64,000 nucleotides of DNA. Source: Paenibacillus tianmuensis (GTDB lineage Bacteria; Bacillota; Bacilli; Paenibacillales; NBRC-103111). The translations under genes were made by a program, and so were the position numbers. The stretch is taken from the NCBI RefSeq assembly GCF_900100345.1, contig NZ_FMTT01000011.1, forward strand, positions 62,001 to 126,000. The letters are read 5' to 3'. Of this stretch, positions 51,897-61,645 are shown one piece after another. How positions within the stretch are numbered: the first letter of the stretch is position 1; every line of letters starts with the position of its first letter. Under the pieces are notes generated by a model. That model did not search any database. It was not told where the DNA came from and saw only the letters and a program-made list of their open reading frames with translations.

Positions 51897-52715
51897 ATGG
51901 GGCAGGCAAGGAATGAAGCTCTGGCGGAGCAAGGTCTCAGCGAGCTGGAGGCGCAGTTTTTTTTCATACGGGAGCTTCCCGACGAGGGGGAATTATCGGT
52001 CAAGCTGTCGCAGCTGTTCGAATGTCGGCATGTGGACATGCTTCTGACGAATTACGGCAAGCATATCCGCGCGTTGGATGAGCAAGCGCCGGCCACTTAT
52101 TTTAGCAGCTGGCTCGGAACATTGTGCGCGGCGCAGCAGTATATGATCAGCCGGCATGATGCGGCGTTCGATCTTTCGCCGGGCAATCTGACAGTCAATT
52201 TGTATCTGAAGGAAGGCCGCCCGATGTTCGGGTTCCGGCTGTATAACGCCAGAACGTTGTCGGTGCCTGAGGGGGATCGAGCCGAGTGGAGGCGTCAAGT
52301 GCTCTCCGCTTTGTACGGAGAGACGCTTCGGCCGCTGCTCGCATCGCTGGCGCAAGCGGCAGGGCTCGATGCAGGGCAATTGTGGGGGCAGATTGCGACC
52401 CGGATGTACTATGCGCGGGATATGGCTGTTGCCCAAGCGGACAGCGAAGAGCTTCGGGCTAAGCTGACGGAGGACTTTCAGGCGCTGCTGTCGGACTTGC
52501 CGCCGGACGTATTCGGCCGGCCGCGGCATCCGCTCGATGTGAAGTTCCGCTACGTCGACGACCCGCGCAAGCCCGGAGAGCGGCTGCGGATGAAAGTCAG
52601 CTGCTGTCTCGCTTACAAGACGGATACGGATCACGGATATTGCTATACCTGTCCGCGGATGAGCAGTGCCGAGCGCGAGGAACGGAAGCTCAAGCTGCTC
52701 GCGGTCGCGAAATAA
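51897..52715 (+). CDS. FhuF-like ferric-siderophore reductase
   Basis: This 272-residue protein ends with the FhuF iron-sulfur motif: CC in KVSCCLAYKTDTDHGY, then C-x2-C (YCYTCPRM). The spacing is C-C-x11-C-x2-C against C-C-x10-C-x2-C usually quoted for FhuF. The rest fits the IucA/FhuF-type fold (AAQQYMISRHDAAFDLSPGN). The [2Fe-2S] enzyme would reduce iron in imported siderophores, releasing it in the cytoplasm. AAGGGAGAG precedes the ATG. Confidence 0.85.
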   Translation: MGQARNEALAEQGLSELEAQFFFIRELPDEGELSVKLSQLFECRHVDMLLTNYGKHIRALDEQAPATYFSSWLGTLCAAQQYMISRHDAAFDLSPGNLTVNLYLKEGRPMFGFRLYNARTLSVPEGDRAEWRRQVLSALYGETLRPLLASLAQAAGLDAGQLWGQIATRMYYARDMAVAQADSEELRAKLTEDFQALLSDLPPDVFGRPRHPLDVKFRYVDDPRKPGERLRMKVSCCLAYKTDTDHGYCYTCPRMSSAEREERKLKLLAVAK

Positions 52716-52801
52716 CGAGAATCGAAGGCATACACGATAAAAATACATGCACGGAAGGCTCTCTCTGGAGATAGCCCGTTAACGAAAAGGAGGCTCGAAA
52801 C

Positions 52802-53122
52802 ATGCCGTCGATTTTGGTCGTTGGAGCGGATCATTTGGGCAATATGCCCGATCATCTGGCGAATATCGGTTTTGACGAAGTGGTGCATATGTCCGGACGC
52901 AAATGCCAAATGGTGAAGAAGGGGATTCCGGAAAAGGTGGACGCGGTGCTCGTGCTGACGGATTACGTCAATCACAATCTGACCAAAGCCATCAAGCAGC
53001 AAGCGAAGGAACAGGAAGTGCCGATTTATTATGCGAAGCGTTCGTGGTGCTCGGTGCAAAAGGCGCTCTGCTCCTGCGCGGACGGCTGCGAATGGTTGAA
53101 AAAGGGCGGAGCCGCCCATTAA
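52802..53122 (+). CDS. DUF2325 protein
   Basis: This 106-residue protein has the DUF2325 pattern ILVVGADHLGNMPDHLANIG, VLVLTDYVNHNLTKAIKQQA and VPIYYAKRSWCSVQKALCSC. The fold is a small Rossmann-like alpha/beta unit. The C terminus carries a cysteine cluster (SWC, CSC and DGCEW), which may bind metal or be redox-active. AAAGGAGGCTCGAAAC precedes the ATG. It follows the FhuF-like gene by 86 bases and may share its iron control. Confidence 0.82.
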   Translation: MPSILVVGADHLGNMPDHLANIGFDEVVHMSGRKCQMVKKGIPEKVDAVLVLTDYVNHNLTKAIKQQAKEQEVPIYYAKRSWCSVQKALCSCADGCEWLKKGGAAH

Positions 53123-53128
53123 ATGAGG

Positions 53129-53160
53129 AAAGCCCGCCGGAGTATGCCGGCGGGCTTTTT
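53129..53160. terminator. Strong bidirectional terminator
   Basis: AAAGCCCGCCGG and CCGGCGGGCTTT form a 12-bp stem with an AGTATG loop and T-runs on both strands, between the DUF2325 gene and the convergent FadR-type regulator. Confidence 0.92.
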
Positions 53161-53182
53161 CGGTATGAGAAGCCGTGCGGCG

Positions 53183-53869
53183 TCAGGCTTCGTAGGTTAA
53201 ACGGCGGAGCATCTGCTCCACCTTGCGCAAGTGGGAGGCGACGCGTTCCCGGGCAAGGGCTGCGTTCTGAAGCAGGACCGCGTCGACGATGGCCCGGTGC
53301 TCTTCGGAGAGCCGGGCCGTCTGGCTCTGCTCTGCGAACAGCCACAACCGGCGGCTTTCCCGCATCGCCGGCCCCATGGTCAGGAAGAGCGTTTCCAGCG
53401 TGCGTACGAGCAGTTCGTTGCCGGACGCTCCGGCCAGCTTCAGGTGAAACCGGATATCGCATTGCTCCAGCTTGTCCTCGTCGGTCAGGGAAGCCATCTC
53501 GGCGAGGATTCCGTCCAGTTCGTTCAGATGGTCGTTGCTGCGGCGCGCCGCGGCGAGTGCCGCGCCTTCGGTTTCCAGAATGAAGCGCAGCTCAAGCCAT
53601 TGCCGGAGCTGCTCCACGTTCCCGATCTCGGGCGCTTCGATCTGAAACGCACCGCTATTGCGGAGCACGAACGTTCCGCCGCCGTGGCGGACGTCCACCC
53701 AGCCGTGCGCTTTGAGCGACATGAGCGCTTCCCGGATCGTGGAGCGGCCGACGCCGAACTTCACGGCAAGCTGCTCGACCGAGTCGATCCGGGAACCGAC
53801 CGGCCAGACGCCCTGCTCGATTTGCTCGCGAAGGGCGTCGGCGACGATTTCATAGCCTTTGCGGATCAT
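53183..53869 (-). CDS. GntR/FadR-family regulator with FCD domain
   Basis: This 228-residue regulator has an N-terminal winged HTH (VEQLAVKFGVGRSTIREALM) and a C-terminal FCD domain of six helices with possible metal-binding Asp/His residues (EQCDIRFHLKLAGA and FAEQSQTARLSEEHRAIVDA). FCD regulators such as LldR and GlcC respond to lactate, glycolate or related acids. It overlaps the DUF2500 gene by four bases (ATGA) and is divergent from glcDF, which it probably controls. Confidence 0.9.
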   Translation of the reverse strand: MIRKGYEIVADALREQIEQGVWPVGSRIDSVEQLAVKFGVGRSTIREALMSLKAHGWVDVRHGGGTFVLRNSGAFQIEAPEIGNVEQLRQWLELRFILETEGAALAAARRSNDHLNELDGILAEMASLTDEDKLEQCDIRFHLKLAGASGNELLVRTLETLFLTMGPAMRESRRLWLFAEQSQTARLSEEHRAIVDAVLLQNAALARERVASHLRKVEQMLRRLTYEA

Positions 53870-54258
53870 GAATGCTCTTCCTTTCTCATGCGGACAAAAT
53901 CAATGAAGCGGGTACCCTGATATGTCAGCTCGCCGAAGTCCCCTTCGACCAGCAGCCCGTATTGGGGGCCTTTTAAAGGAAACTCAACGCGCCCGCCGTC
54001 CTCGAATTCGAAGGTCGCGAAATATTTCGTAAACGCCCTCGAATCTCCGGACCCGCCCGACACCTGCGTGCGTTTGGCGACGACCCGGCCGGGGACGGTA
54101 AGACGCTCGGACGCATTGTTGGCGGACCAGACGGAGACGGAAGAGAAAATCCCGTACAAGACGGCACCTACAATCAGAACCAGAATAAGCACAAAGAAGA
54201 AGATGAAAAAGGGCGGAGGCCCGTCCAAAGGCCTCCATGAAGATGGAAAAAAATCCAT
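53866..54258 (-). CDS. DUF2500 membrane protein
   Basis: This 130-residue protein has a single helix (PFFIFFFVLILVLIVGAVLY) followed by a beta-rich domain (VPGRVVAKRTQVSGGSGDSR, FEDGGRVEFPLKGPQYGLLV) matching DUF2500. The function is unknown. The start is ATG 54258 with GGAGGG six bases upstream; an upstream ATG lacks a site. It is the first gene of the unit with the FadR-type regulator. Confidence 0.82.
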   Translation of the reverse strand: MDFFPSSWRPLDGPPPFFIFFFVLILVLIVGAVLYGIFSSVSVWSANNASERLTVPGRVVAKRTQVSGGSGDSRAFTKYFATFEFEDGGRVEFPLKGPQYGLLVEGDFGELTYQGTRFIDFVRMRKEEHS

Positions 54259-54391
54259 GGCAATCCCTCCAGTGGAGATGTACACTGAAATAATACGGCC
54301 GCTATGCATGACACGGCAGCGTGCAAGATTTCCCTTATTGTACCATGTTTGCCCGGGCGAATCATGTCGGCTTGCGGGACGTCTTTAGCAT

Positions 54392-54440
54392 TGACGGAGG
54401 AAGCCGGATCCTTTTATAATAAAGTCATCAGATGACCTGA
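54392..54440 (+). promoter_or_regulatory. glcDF promoter and likely FadR-type operator
   Basis: TTGACG at 54392-54397 and a TATAA-type -10 at 54416 are 18 bases apart. Directly downstream TCATC-A-GATGA (54425-54435) is a perfect palindrome, with a wider TCAGATGACCTGA repeat to 54440, suited to a dimeric GntR repressor blocking the start site. Confidence 0.6.
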
Positions 54441-54470
54441 CTAATTAAGGGGCATACGGGAGGGATTGCT

Positions 54471-55997
54471 TTGCTGGCTGCAACGGTTTGTCAAGAATTA
54501 AGAAGCATTGTCGGGGACGCCTGGTTCCGCGACGATACCGAAACACTCGTTTCGTACAGCTACGATGCTACGCCGCTGTATCAATCGATGCCGGACGGTG
54601 TTATTTTCCCCGCTTCGACAGAAGAAGTGTCGGCGGTGATGCGCGTCTGCGCCCGGCACCGGATTCCGGTGGTCACCCGCGGGGCTGGCAGCAATTTGTG
54701 CGCGGGCGTCGTGCCGCTGCACGGTGGGCTGATCATGGTCATGACGCGGATGAACCGGCTTGTGGAGATCGATCAGGACAACTTGACGGCGACATTCCAG
54801 ACGGGTCTGAATACGAAGCGCTTTCATACGGCCGTCGAGGAGACAGGACTGTTTTATCCGCCGGACCCGAGCAGCATGATCATCTGCACGATGGGCGGCA
54901 ACATCGCCCTTGGCGCAGGTGGGCTGCGCGGGCTCAAGTACGGCACGACCAAGGATTACGTCATCGGGCTTGAAGCGGTGCTGGCGAGCGGTGAAGTGCT
55001 GCGGACGGGAGGCAAGCTCGTGAAGGATGTCGCGGGCTACGACTTGACGAGGTTGCTCGTAGGGTCCGGGGGCACGCTGGCAATTTTGACGGAAGCGACA
55101 GTCAAGCTTGTGCCGAAGCCGGCGTACCGTCGAGCGATGATTGCGGTTTTCGCCGATTTGCCTGCGGCGGCGCGGACGGTGTCGCAGATTATTGCGAACC
55201 GGATTACGCCCTGTACGCTTGAGTTTATGGACCAGGCGACGATCGAGGTGGTGGAGGCGTTTTCCAAAATCGGCCTTCCGGTCGATGCGCAGGCGATCTT
55301 GGCGATCGAGCAGGACGGCGACGAGGCGCAGGTGGAGAAGGACCTGCAACTGATCGAGACGATCTGCAGACGCGAAGGGGCGATCCAGGTGAAGGTAGCC
55401 GCGACGCCGGAGGAAGGGGCCAAAGTGATGGAAGCCCGGCGCAGCGCGCTGGCGGCGCTCTCACGGTTGCGGCCGACGACCATTCTTGAAGACGCGACGG
55501 TGCCGCGCTCGAAGATTGCCGATATGGTGCTGGAGGTGCAGCGCATTGCGGCAAAGCACAACGTGCGGATCTGTACGTTCGGCCATGCGGGAGACGGCAA
55601 CTTGCATCCGACGGCGATGACCGATGCGCGGGATACGGAAGAGATTCATCGGGTGGAGCTGGCGTTCGAGGAAATTTTCGACGCGGCAATCCGGCTCGGA
55701 GGCACGATCACCGGGGAGCACGGCGTCGGGCATGTCAAAGCGCCGTATCTCGAATGGAAGGTCGGCGCGTCCGGCATCAGCCTGATGAAGCGGCTGAAGC
55801 ATGCGTTCGACCCGGACGACTTGCTCAACCCCGGCAAGCTGTTCGCGGAGACACGCAAACGCATTGTGTTTAAGTCGGAGCCGGGAACTGAAGCGAGCGG
55901 AGGCGCGGGACAGGAACAAGCCGGCGCCGGGGAAACGGGCTCGCCCAACGCCCCGCTTGTGGACGGCCGCGGGCCGTCAGCGAAAGGCGGTGCGTGA
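54471..55997 (+). CDS. glcD: Glycolate oxidase FAD subunit GlcD
   Basis: This 508-residue FAD-linked oxidase has the FAD-binding PCMH domain in the N-terminal half (VVTRGAGSNLCAGVVPLHGG and GLRGLKYGTTKDYVIGLEAV) and the FAD-oxidase C domain with FGHAGDGNLHPTAM and TGEHGVGHVKAPYL. It oxidises glycolate (or D-lactate) to glyoxylate and passes electrons to GlcF. The last 30 residues are a Gly/Ala-rich tail beyond the usual family end. The start is TTG 54471 with GGGAGGG six bases upstream. It sits three bases before glcF. Confidence 0.93.
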   Translation: MLAATVCQELRSIVGDAWFRDDTETLVSYSYDATPLYQSMPDGVIFPASTEEVSAVMRVCARHRIPVVTRGAGSNLCAGVVPLHGGLIMVMTRMNRLVEIDQDNLTATFQTGLNTKRFHTAVEETGLFYPPDPSSMIICTMGGNIALGAGGLRGLKYGTTKDYVIGLEAVLASGEVLRTGGKLVKDVAGYDLTRLLVGSGGTLAILTEATVKLVPKPAYRRAMIAVFADLPAAARTVSQIIANRITPCTLEFMDQATIEVVEAFSKIGLPVDAQAILAIEQDGDEAQVEKDLQLIETICRREGAIQVKVAATPEEGAKVMEARRSALAALSRLRPTTILEDATVPRSKIADMVLEVQRIAAKHNVRICTFGHAGDGNLHPTAMTDARDTEEIHRVELAFEEIFDAAIRLGGTITGEHGVGHVKAPYLEWKVGASGISLMKRLKHAFDPDDLLNPGKLFAETRKRIVFKSEPGTEASGGAGQEQAGAGETGSPNAPLVDGRGPSAKGGA

Positions 55998-56000
55998 CGC

Positions 56001-57374
56001 ATGAGCACGGAGATCAAACAATTGACCGAGAAGCTGCAGCTTACGCTCGATCCCGATCAGCTTACCAACTGTATGCGCTGCGGCTTTTGCCAGACGGCTT
56101 GTCCGACGTTTCAGGAGACGGGGCTGGAGGCGGCGTCGCCGCGGGGCCGGATCGCATTGATGAAGGCCGTCTATGACGGCAAAATGGAGCCGGACGCGGC
56201 GTTCCGCTCGCAGATGGACCTGTGCCTCGGCTGCCGTGCTTGCGAACCGGCCTGCCCGTCGGATGTCAAGTACGGTCAGCTCATCGAACAGGCCCGCGAG
56301 TCGATCGCGGCGGTAACCCCCGAGCGGTGGCCGGTACGGACGGTGAAACGGCTGTTCATGGAGCGGCTGTTTCCGCATCACGGCCGGATGCGGCTACTCG
56401 GCTCGTCGCTGAAGCTGTACCAGACGAGCGGGTTGCAGAAGCTAGCGCGCGGGCTCGGCGTCATGAAGCTGTTCCCGACTCATATGCGCGAGATGGAAGC
56501 GGTGCTGCCGCAAGCGGCCGGCGACGGCGTCATCCGCCGTTGGGAGAAGCTCGGCCTGCCCGCCCGTTGGGAACAGGGTGAAGGCGGACAATCGCTGCTC
56601 GTGATCCCGGCCGAAGGCGAACGTCTCGGGCGGGTCGGGATGTTCCGCGGCTGCATCATGGATGTGCTGTTCACGGAGACGAACGTAAACACGATCAAGC
56701 TGCTGCGTTTGGCGGGCTACGAGGTCGTTGTCCCGGCCTCGCAGACATGCTGCGGCGCGCTGCACAACCATGCCGGCGAACGGGAGAGCGCCCGCCGTCT
56801 GGCCCGGACCAACATCGCCGCCTTCGGCGCGGCCCGCGTCGATGCCGTCGTCAGCAACGCCGGCGGCTGCGGCGCCACCTTGAAGGAGGTGGATCACCTT
56901 CTTCACGGCGATCCTGGGGAGGCGGAGGCCCGCCAGTTTGCCTCGCAGGTCCGCGACGTGTCGGAGCTGCTCGCCGAAGGGCGTCCGCTGCCGCTGAAGC
57001 CGCTCGGCCAAGGGGAGGAACAGGTGACGGTCACATACCAGGATTCGTGTCATCTGCGCAACGTGATGCGCGTCACATCGGCCCCACGGCAGCTTATACG
57101 GACCGTGCCCGGCGCGAAGATGCAGGAGCTGCCGGACGCCGACCGCTGCTGCGGCTCCGCCGGAATCTACAATTTGACGCAGCCGGAAATGTCCGCCAGC
57201 GTGCTCGACCATAAGATGGAGCAGGTGGAGCGCACCCGGGCGCACGTCATTCTGACGGCGAATCCGGGCTGTCTGCTTCAGATGAAATGGGGCGTTCACC
57301 GCCACGGGAAAGACAAGACGATGCAAGCGATGCATCTGGTTGATTTTCTCGCCGAATCGGCGGGGCAGAGATAG
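56001..57374 (+). CDS. glcF: Glycolate oxidase iron-sulfur subunit GlcF
   Basis: This 457-residue subunit has two 4Fe-4S motifs (CMRCGFCQTACP and CLGCRACEPACPSDV) and two CCG domains (SQTCCGALHNHAGE and DRCCGSAGIYNLTQ). It transfers electrons from GlcD to the quinone pool at the membrane. A glcE gene is absent, as in many Firmicutes where GlcDF is enough. Its stop is followed by a hairpin terminator. Confidence 0.94.
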   Translation: MSTEIKQLTEKLQLTLDPDQLTNCMRCGFCQTACPTFQETGLEAASPRGRIALMKAVYDGKMEPDAAFRSQMDLCLGCRACEPACPSDVKYGQLIEQARESIAAVTPERWPVRTVKRLFMERLFPHHGRMRLLGSSLKLYQTSGLQKLARGLGVMKLFPTHMREMEAVLPQAAGDGVIRRWEKLGLPARWEQGEGGQSLLVIPAEGERLGRVGMFRGCIMDVLFTETNVNTIKLLRLAGYEVVVPASQTCCGALHNHAGERESARRLARTNIAAFGAARVDAVVSNAGGCGATLKEVDHLLHGDPGEAEARQFASQVRDVSELLAEGRPLPLKPLGQGEEQVTVTYQDSCHLRNVMRVTSAPRQLIRTVPGAKMQELPDADRCCGSAGIYNLTQPEMSASVLDHKMEQVERTRAHVILTANPGCLLQMKWGVHRHGKDKTMQAMHLVDFLAESAGQR

Positions 57375-57394
57375 TCCGCAGCGTCACCTGACAG

Positions 57395-57424
57395 CCGGCA
57401 TATCCTTTAAGGATATGCCGGTTT
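57395..57424 (+). terminator. glcDF terminator
   Basis: CCGGCATATCC and GGATATGCCGG form an 11-bp stem around TTTAA, followed by TTTGT. Confidence 0.85.
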
Positions 57425-57751
57425 GTCGTGCCGTCGGCGCAAGGAAGTCGTGAACCGGAACTCCCGCAGCTACGGAGCTTCCACGCTCTATGACTGGACG
57501 TTCGCGAATCCAACGGAACACTGCGCCTGCTCCCCAAGCGAGGCAGAAGCTTGCCCTTTTACGCCTCCTTTTCCTGCAACGACCTCCTCTCCGGGCCGGC
57601 TTATTTATGCACAGGCATGTAAGCCGCTCCCCAGTCCCGTACTCCTGATCGACGGCTATTGTAAAATTTTGCATATCAATTTTTTGTCTAAAATTGTCGA
57701 TAAATATGTTGAAAAATGTCGAATAATATTAGGATTTCAGGGGGATTGCGG

Positions 57752-59446
57752 ATGAAGATTTCAAGCTGGTTAAAGGTAATGGGGGGACTTTTATTAGTAT
57801 TATCGCTGCTCAACTGGTTCAGTGTCAGCAAGCTGGAGAATGGGATCGCTCAGGAACGACTGACGGTACAACGGCAGGCGCAGTTCAAGCAGCTCGGCTT
57901 TGACTTGAGGAACGCCTCTGATTACTTGACCGAAGAGATGAGAAGATATGTCCAGTTCGGGGACAAGCGGCACTACGATAATTATTGGAAAGAGGTCAAC
58001 GAGACTAAGTCGCGCGATAAGGTCGTCGAACAACTGAAAGCGCTTGAAGCGCCGCAGGAAGAACTGGATTTGATCGAGAAAGCGAAGACCAGCTCCGACA
58101 CCTTGATCAAAACCGAAGAAGCCGCCATGAAGGCGGTGGAGGAGAAAAATTTCGACAATGCCCGGAAGCTGATGTTTGGTGAACAATACGATGCGAGCAA
58201 GAAAGAAATTATGGGCTATATCCAGCAGTTTCAAACCCAGATGAACACCCGGGCGCAGCAGGAAGCCGACGCGGCCCGTCAGACGGCTACAGCCATGATG
58301 AGCTTCGCCGTGATCCTGCTGGTGGTGACGTTCTTGACCTTGTTCGGCATTTTTACCTTGATCTTTATCAAGCTGCGGCCATTAAAAACAGTGAATGAGA
58401 AAATTGCCGAGCTGGCCAGCAACGGTGGCGATCTGACGGCCAGGCTGACCTCGAATACGAAGGATGAGATCGGCGAAATCGCAGGCTCGCTTAACCGGAT
58501 GCTGGACAGCCTGCACGGCATGATCAAGGAGATTACCGGCACCTCCGAGAAAGTATGGGAGACGTCGGAGAAGCTGATTGCCAATACGAAGCAAAACTCT
58601 GCCGCAACCGAAGAAATCGGCAAGCGGATGGCGGTGATCGAGCAGGGGGCCGTCATTTCGGTGCAGAATACGTTGGACGGATCGCGGGCCATCGAAGAAA
58701 TGGCCAAGGGCGTGCAGCGAGTGGCCGAATCGGCTACCGAGCTGTCCGAGGCCGCCGTGGATACGGAGAAAGAAGCTGTGGAAGGCTTCGGACATATGGA
58801 GCAGGCCAAACGGCAAATGGATCAAATCGACGAGTCCGTTACCAAATCCGCTCAGATCGTGGCCAAGCTGGACGAACGCTCATCCCACATCGGGCAAATT
58901 GCCGATACGATCGCCACGTTGTCCAATCAAACGAATCTGCTTGCGCTCAACGCTTCGATCGAAGCGGCCCGGGCGGGCGAGCATGGCCGGGGCTTTGCGG
59001 TCGTGGCGGCGGAAATCCGCAAGCTGGCGGAAGGCTCCGCTGCCTCGGCAGGCCGAATCGCTGAGCTGCTCCAGGAAATTCGCAGCGATTCGACAGAAAC
59101 GGTCAACGCGATGCAGCGGGTAAGCGAAGAGATGGCATTGGGCAGCCACAAGGTGCGGGCTGCCAGCGATTCGTTCCAAAAAATATTGCAGGCCACCAAA
59201 GAGGTCGCCGCCCAAATCCAAGAGGTTTCAGCCATTTCCGAGGAGATGGCGGCAGGCTCGGAGGAAATTGCCGCCTCCGTCTCCGATATGGCCGATGTCG
59301 CCAAAGAATCCCTGGACGGCGTGCAGATCGTCAACGACAAAACCCAAGCGCAAACCGCTCTGGTGCAGGAGGTTTCCTCCTTGTCCGAAGGACTGAGCCG
59401 GGAGGCGGAAAATCTGGAGACGCTGGTCCGCAAGTTTAACATATAA
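57752..59446 (+). CDS. Methyl-accepting chemotaxis protein
   Basis: This 564-residue chemoreceptor has helix 1 at residues 7-27, a helical 4HB-type sensor domain of about 150 residues, helix 2 near 185-210, then HAMP. The signalling domain has the hairpin tip [20 protein letters not shown], which meets CheA and CheW. The start is ATG 57752 with AGGGGG; an upstream ATG lacks a site. The ligand is unknown. It is convergent with a second receptor across a shared terminator. Confidence 0.93.
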   Translation: MKISSWLKVMGGLLLVLSLLNWFSVSKLENGIAQERLTVQRQAQFKQLGFDLRNASDYLTEEMRRYVQFGDKRHYDNYWKEVNETKSRDKVVEQLKALEAPQEELDLIEKAKTSSDTLIKTEEAAMKAVEEKNFDNARKLMFGEQYDASKKEIMGYIQQFQTQMNTRAQQEADAARQTATAMMSFAVILLVVTFLTLFGIFTLIFIKLRPLKTVNEKIAELASNGGDLTARLTSNTKDEIGEIAGSLNRMLDSLHGMIKEITGTSEKVWETSEKLIANTKQNSAATEEIGKRMAVIEQGAVISVQNTLDGSRAIEEMAKGVQRVAESATELSEAAVDTEKEAVEGFGHMEQAKRQMDQIDESVTKSAQIVAKLDERSSHIGQIADTIATLSNQTNLLALNASIEAARAGEHGRGFAVVAAEIRKLAEGSAASAGRIAELLQEIRSDSTETVNAMQRVSEEMALGSHKVRAASDSFQKILQATKEVAAQIQEVSAISEEMAAGSEEIAASVSDMADVAKESLDGVQIVNDKTQAQTALVQEVSSLSEGLSREAENLETLVRKFNI

Positions 59447-59469
59447 ACATGAAATATCGTGCGAAATGG

Positions 59470-59522
59470 AAAAGGGAGGAAGTCCGCGGCTAAAATGCTG
59501 CAGGGACTTTCTCCCTTTTTTT
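59470..59522. terminator. Terminator between the two chemoreceptor genes
   Basis: AAAAGGGAG and CTCCCTTTT, with inner GAAGTCC/GGGACTT, form a long stem followed by TTTTTTT; it works on both strands. Confidence 0.9.
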
Positions 59523-59539
59523 GGACGCTTGGAGTGCCC

Positions 59540-61282
59540 TTACAATTTGAACTGTTTGACCAGTTCGGACAAATCCTGCGCCGTGCGGCTTAACGATTCC
59601 GCGGCCGAAGCGATTTCTTCGGCCGAAGCGAGCTGCTCTTCGGTTGTAGCGGCAATCGTCTGCGTCGACTCGGCAGAATGTCTGGCAATTTGGTTCATCT
59701 CCGAAGCGGAAGCGGACACCTGCTCCGAGCCTGCCGCCATTTCTTGGACTGCCGCCGCCACTTCCTGAATTTTGCCGGATACGTCGTTTGCGGTGCGGGT
59801 GATTTGCTGGAACGCTTCATCCGCCTCGGTAACGGCTTGGAGCCCGACTCGCACCTCCGACAAGCTGCGGTTCATCGTGAGTACCGCTTTGGACGTATCG
59901 GTTTGAATCTGCGAGATGATGTCCGAGATGCTTTGGACGGCTTTGCCGGACTGCTGGGCAAGCTTCTTCACCTCGTTCGCGACGACGGCGAAGCCTTGTC
60001 CATGCTCTCCCGCTCTTGCCGCCTCGATAGAGGCGTTGAGCGCCAGCAGACCGGTTTGCGAAGCGATGTCGTTGATGATCTGCAGAATGCTGCCGACATT
60101 CACGGAATGCGTCTCCAGCGTCTGGATATCGGCGCTTGCGTGCCCGACCGATTCGCTCAGGGCGTTCATTCTGCTTCTTGCCGCTTGAATGGCATCATTG
60201 CCATGCTGCGCTTGGATGGCGGATTCTTGAGACAACTCGGATACGTCCGACGTCGTCTCGGCGATACGTTGAATGCCTGCGGCCATCTCTTCCATCGCTC
60301 TTCCGGTTTCGTCCGAGCGCATCAGCTGACTTTCCGCACCGGAGGCCATCTCTTGGATGGAGAACGTAACGGTTTTGGTCGCTACCGTATTTTGCTCGGA
60401 GCTGGCCTGCAGCTCCTCGGACGAAGCAGCAACCGTCATGGATGCCTCTTGGAGTTGTATTACGCTCATTTTTAGTTGGGATACCATATCGTTCAGGGAA
60501 ACGACCAGACTTCCGATCTCATCCTTTTGCTTGACCGCAAGCGGTTCGACCGTCAAGTCGCCGCCGGACACCCGGTGCAGCGCTTCAGATACGAGCTTCA
60601 CGGGTCTGGATACGATGCGGATCATCACGATGACCAAAGCGATTCCGATCACGACCGAAATGGCGATCATCCCGATCGTAAGCCCGATATTGCTTTGGTA
60701 GATTTGTCTGCTTTCCTGCGTCGCCGTCTTGGCACCGTCGTTATTGGTTTTGATCATTTTATTCAGCAGCTTCTGCATTTCGTTATAGGTTTGCTGGGAT
60801 TGCACCATCAACGCCGTGAGTTCTTTTTCCTGCTTCCCTGCGCCTCGAACCAGGTCGATTTGCTTGCCCAACGCTACGGTGCGGCCAAAAACTTCTTTAT
60901 AACTGTTCCATTTCGCCCGAAGCTGCTCCGTATTGATGCGATCTTCGTCGCTAGCGTACGACTCAGCGTACAGATCCAGTTGCTTGTCGATCTCTGCCAA
61001 CGTATTATCGGCTTCCTGGATATATTGTTGTTTTTGGGGAACATCCGGATCGGTTGAAATTTCATATTGCAAAACAAGCATGTGTTCTGTCAAGTAGTTG
61101 ACGTTGTTGGCAATTTCCACTCCCGGAATCCAAGAGTAGGTAATTTCCTCCGTCTTGGATTGCATCTTTGCCCCTCGGCCCAGTGAAGTGAGGCCAAAGC
61201 CGACCAACAGCAAGATCAGGAGCAGAAAAGACAAGAATAGCTTTCTCCCGACCGATAACTTAAAGTGATGTTTGCCCATCAT
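59540..61282 (-). CDS. Methyl-accepting chemotaxis protein with 4HB sensor
   Basis: This 580-residue receptor has helix 1 ([20 protein letters not shown]), a 4HB_MCP-type helical sensor of about 150 residues (including [20 protein letters not shown]), helix 2 near 200-225, HAMP, and the signalling tip [20 protein letters not shown]. The ligand is unknown. It is not a copy of its neighbour: the sensor parts are dissimilar, so this is not a recent duplication. Confidence 0.93.
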   Translation of the reverse strand: MMGKHHFKLSVGRKLFLSFLLLILLLVGFGLTSLGRGAKMQSKTEEITYSWIPGVEIANNVNYLTEHMLVLQYEISTDPDVPQKQQYIQEADNTLAEIDKQLDLYAESYASDEDRINTEQLRAKWNSYKEVFGRTVALGKQIDLVRGAGKQEKELTALMVQSQQTYNEMQKLLNKMIKTNNDGAKTATQESRQIYQSNIGLTIGMIAISVVIGIALVIVMIRIVSRPVKLVSEALHRVSGGDLTVEPLAVKQKDEIGSLVVSLNDMVSQLKMSVIQLQEASMTVAASSEELQASSEQNTVATKTVTFSIQEMASGAESQLMRSDETGRAMEEMAAGIQRIAETTSDVSELSQESAIQAQHGNDAIQAARSRMNALSESVGHASADIQTLETHSVNVGSILQIINDIASQTGLLALNASIEAARAGEHGQGFAVVANEVKKLAQQSGKAVQSISDIISQIQTDTSKAVLTMNRSLSEVRVGLQAVTEADEAFQQITRTANDVSGKIQEVAAAVQEMAAGSEQVSASASEMNQIARHSAESTQTIAATTEEQLASAEEIASAAESLSRTAQDLSELVKQFKL

Positions 61283-61397
61283 GTTTCTCCCCTTTGTTGT
61301 GGTTATCTCCTTTTATCGACAAAATTCGATAAAATCGTTAGGTATCTTCTGAGTAAATTTTTGGCTGCTAAAATAAATTGGAAACATATGGGCGTCT

Positions 61398-61622
61398 ATG
61401 CGGTATTGTGCTACACTGGTCAGGGAAGCTTTCGGGTTTGCGCCGACGGGTCCCATCGTGCTGCCCAACCGGCCGCATGCGCACGCAGCCATATATTTTG
61501 AGGACCCGGACGGCAATTCGCTGGAATTCATTTGCCCGATTGAGCTGGGCACGTCTCCCTTGACGCAAATGATCTACTTGGAAGAGTGGGAGAAAAACGG
61601 AAGCCCGCCTAATCTTTTTTAG
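61398..61622 (+). pseudogene. C-terminal fragment of a glyoxalase/VOC protein
   Basis: This 74-residue frame encodes AHAAIYFEDPDGNSLEFICP, the metal-binding end of a VOC-fold protein, with the Glu in LEF as ligand, and a tail EEWEKNGSPPNLF. The N-terminal half, about 60 residues, is absent, and the start has no ribosome site. Upstream DNA to 61282 is the promoter side of the receptor gene. It is probably a remnant. Confidence 0.55.
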
Positions 61623-61645
61623 GATCAGGTGGGCTTCTGTTTTTC
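61594..61645. terminator. Bidirectional terminator
   Basis: AAGCCCGCCT and AGGTGGGCTT pair (one G-U) around a short loop, flanked by AAAAAC and GTTTTT. It ends the VOC fragment and the alpha/beta hydrolase gene. Confidence 0.85.

Noticed and set aside
57716-61282. Recent tandem duplication of the two chemoreceptor genes
   Set aside because: They are convergent and similar only in the conserved signalling tip; the sensor domains differ.
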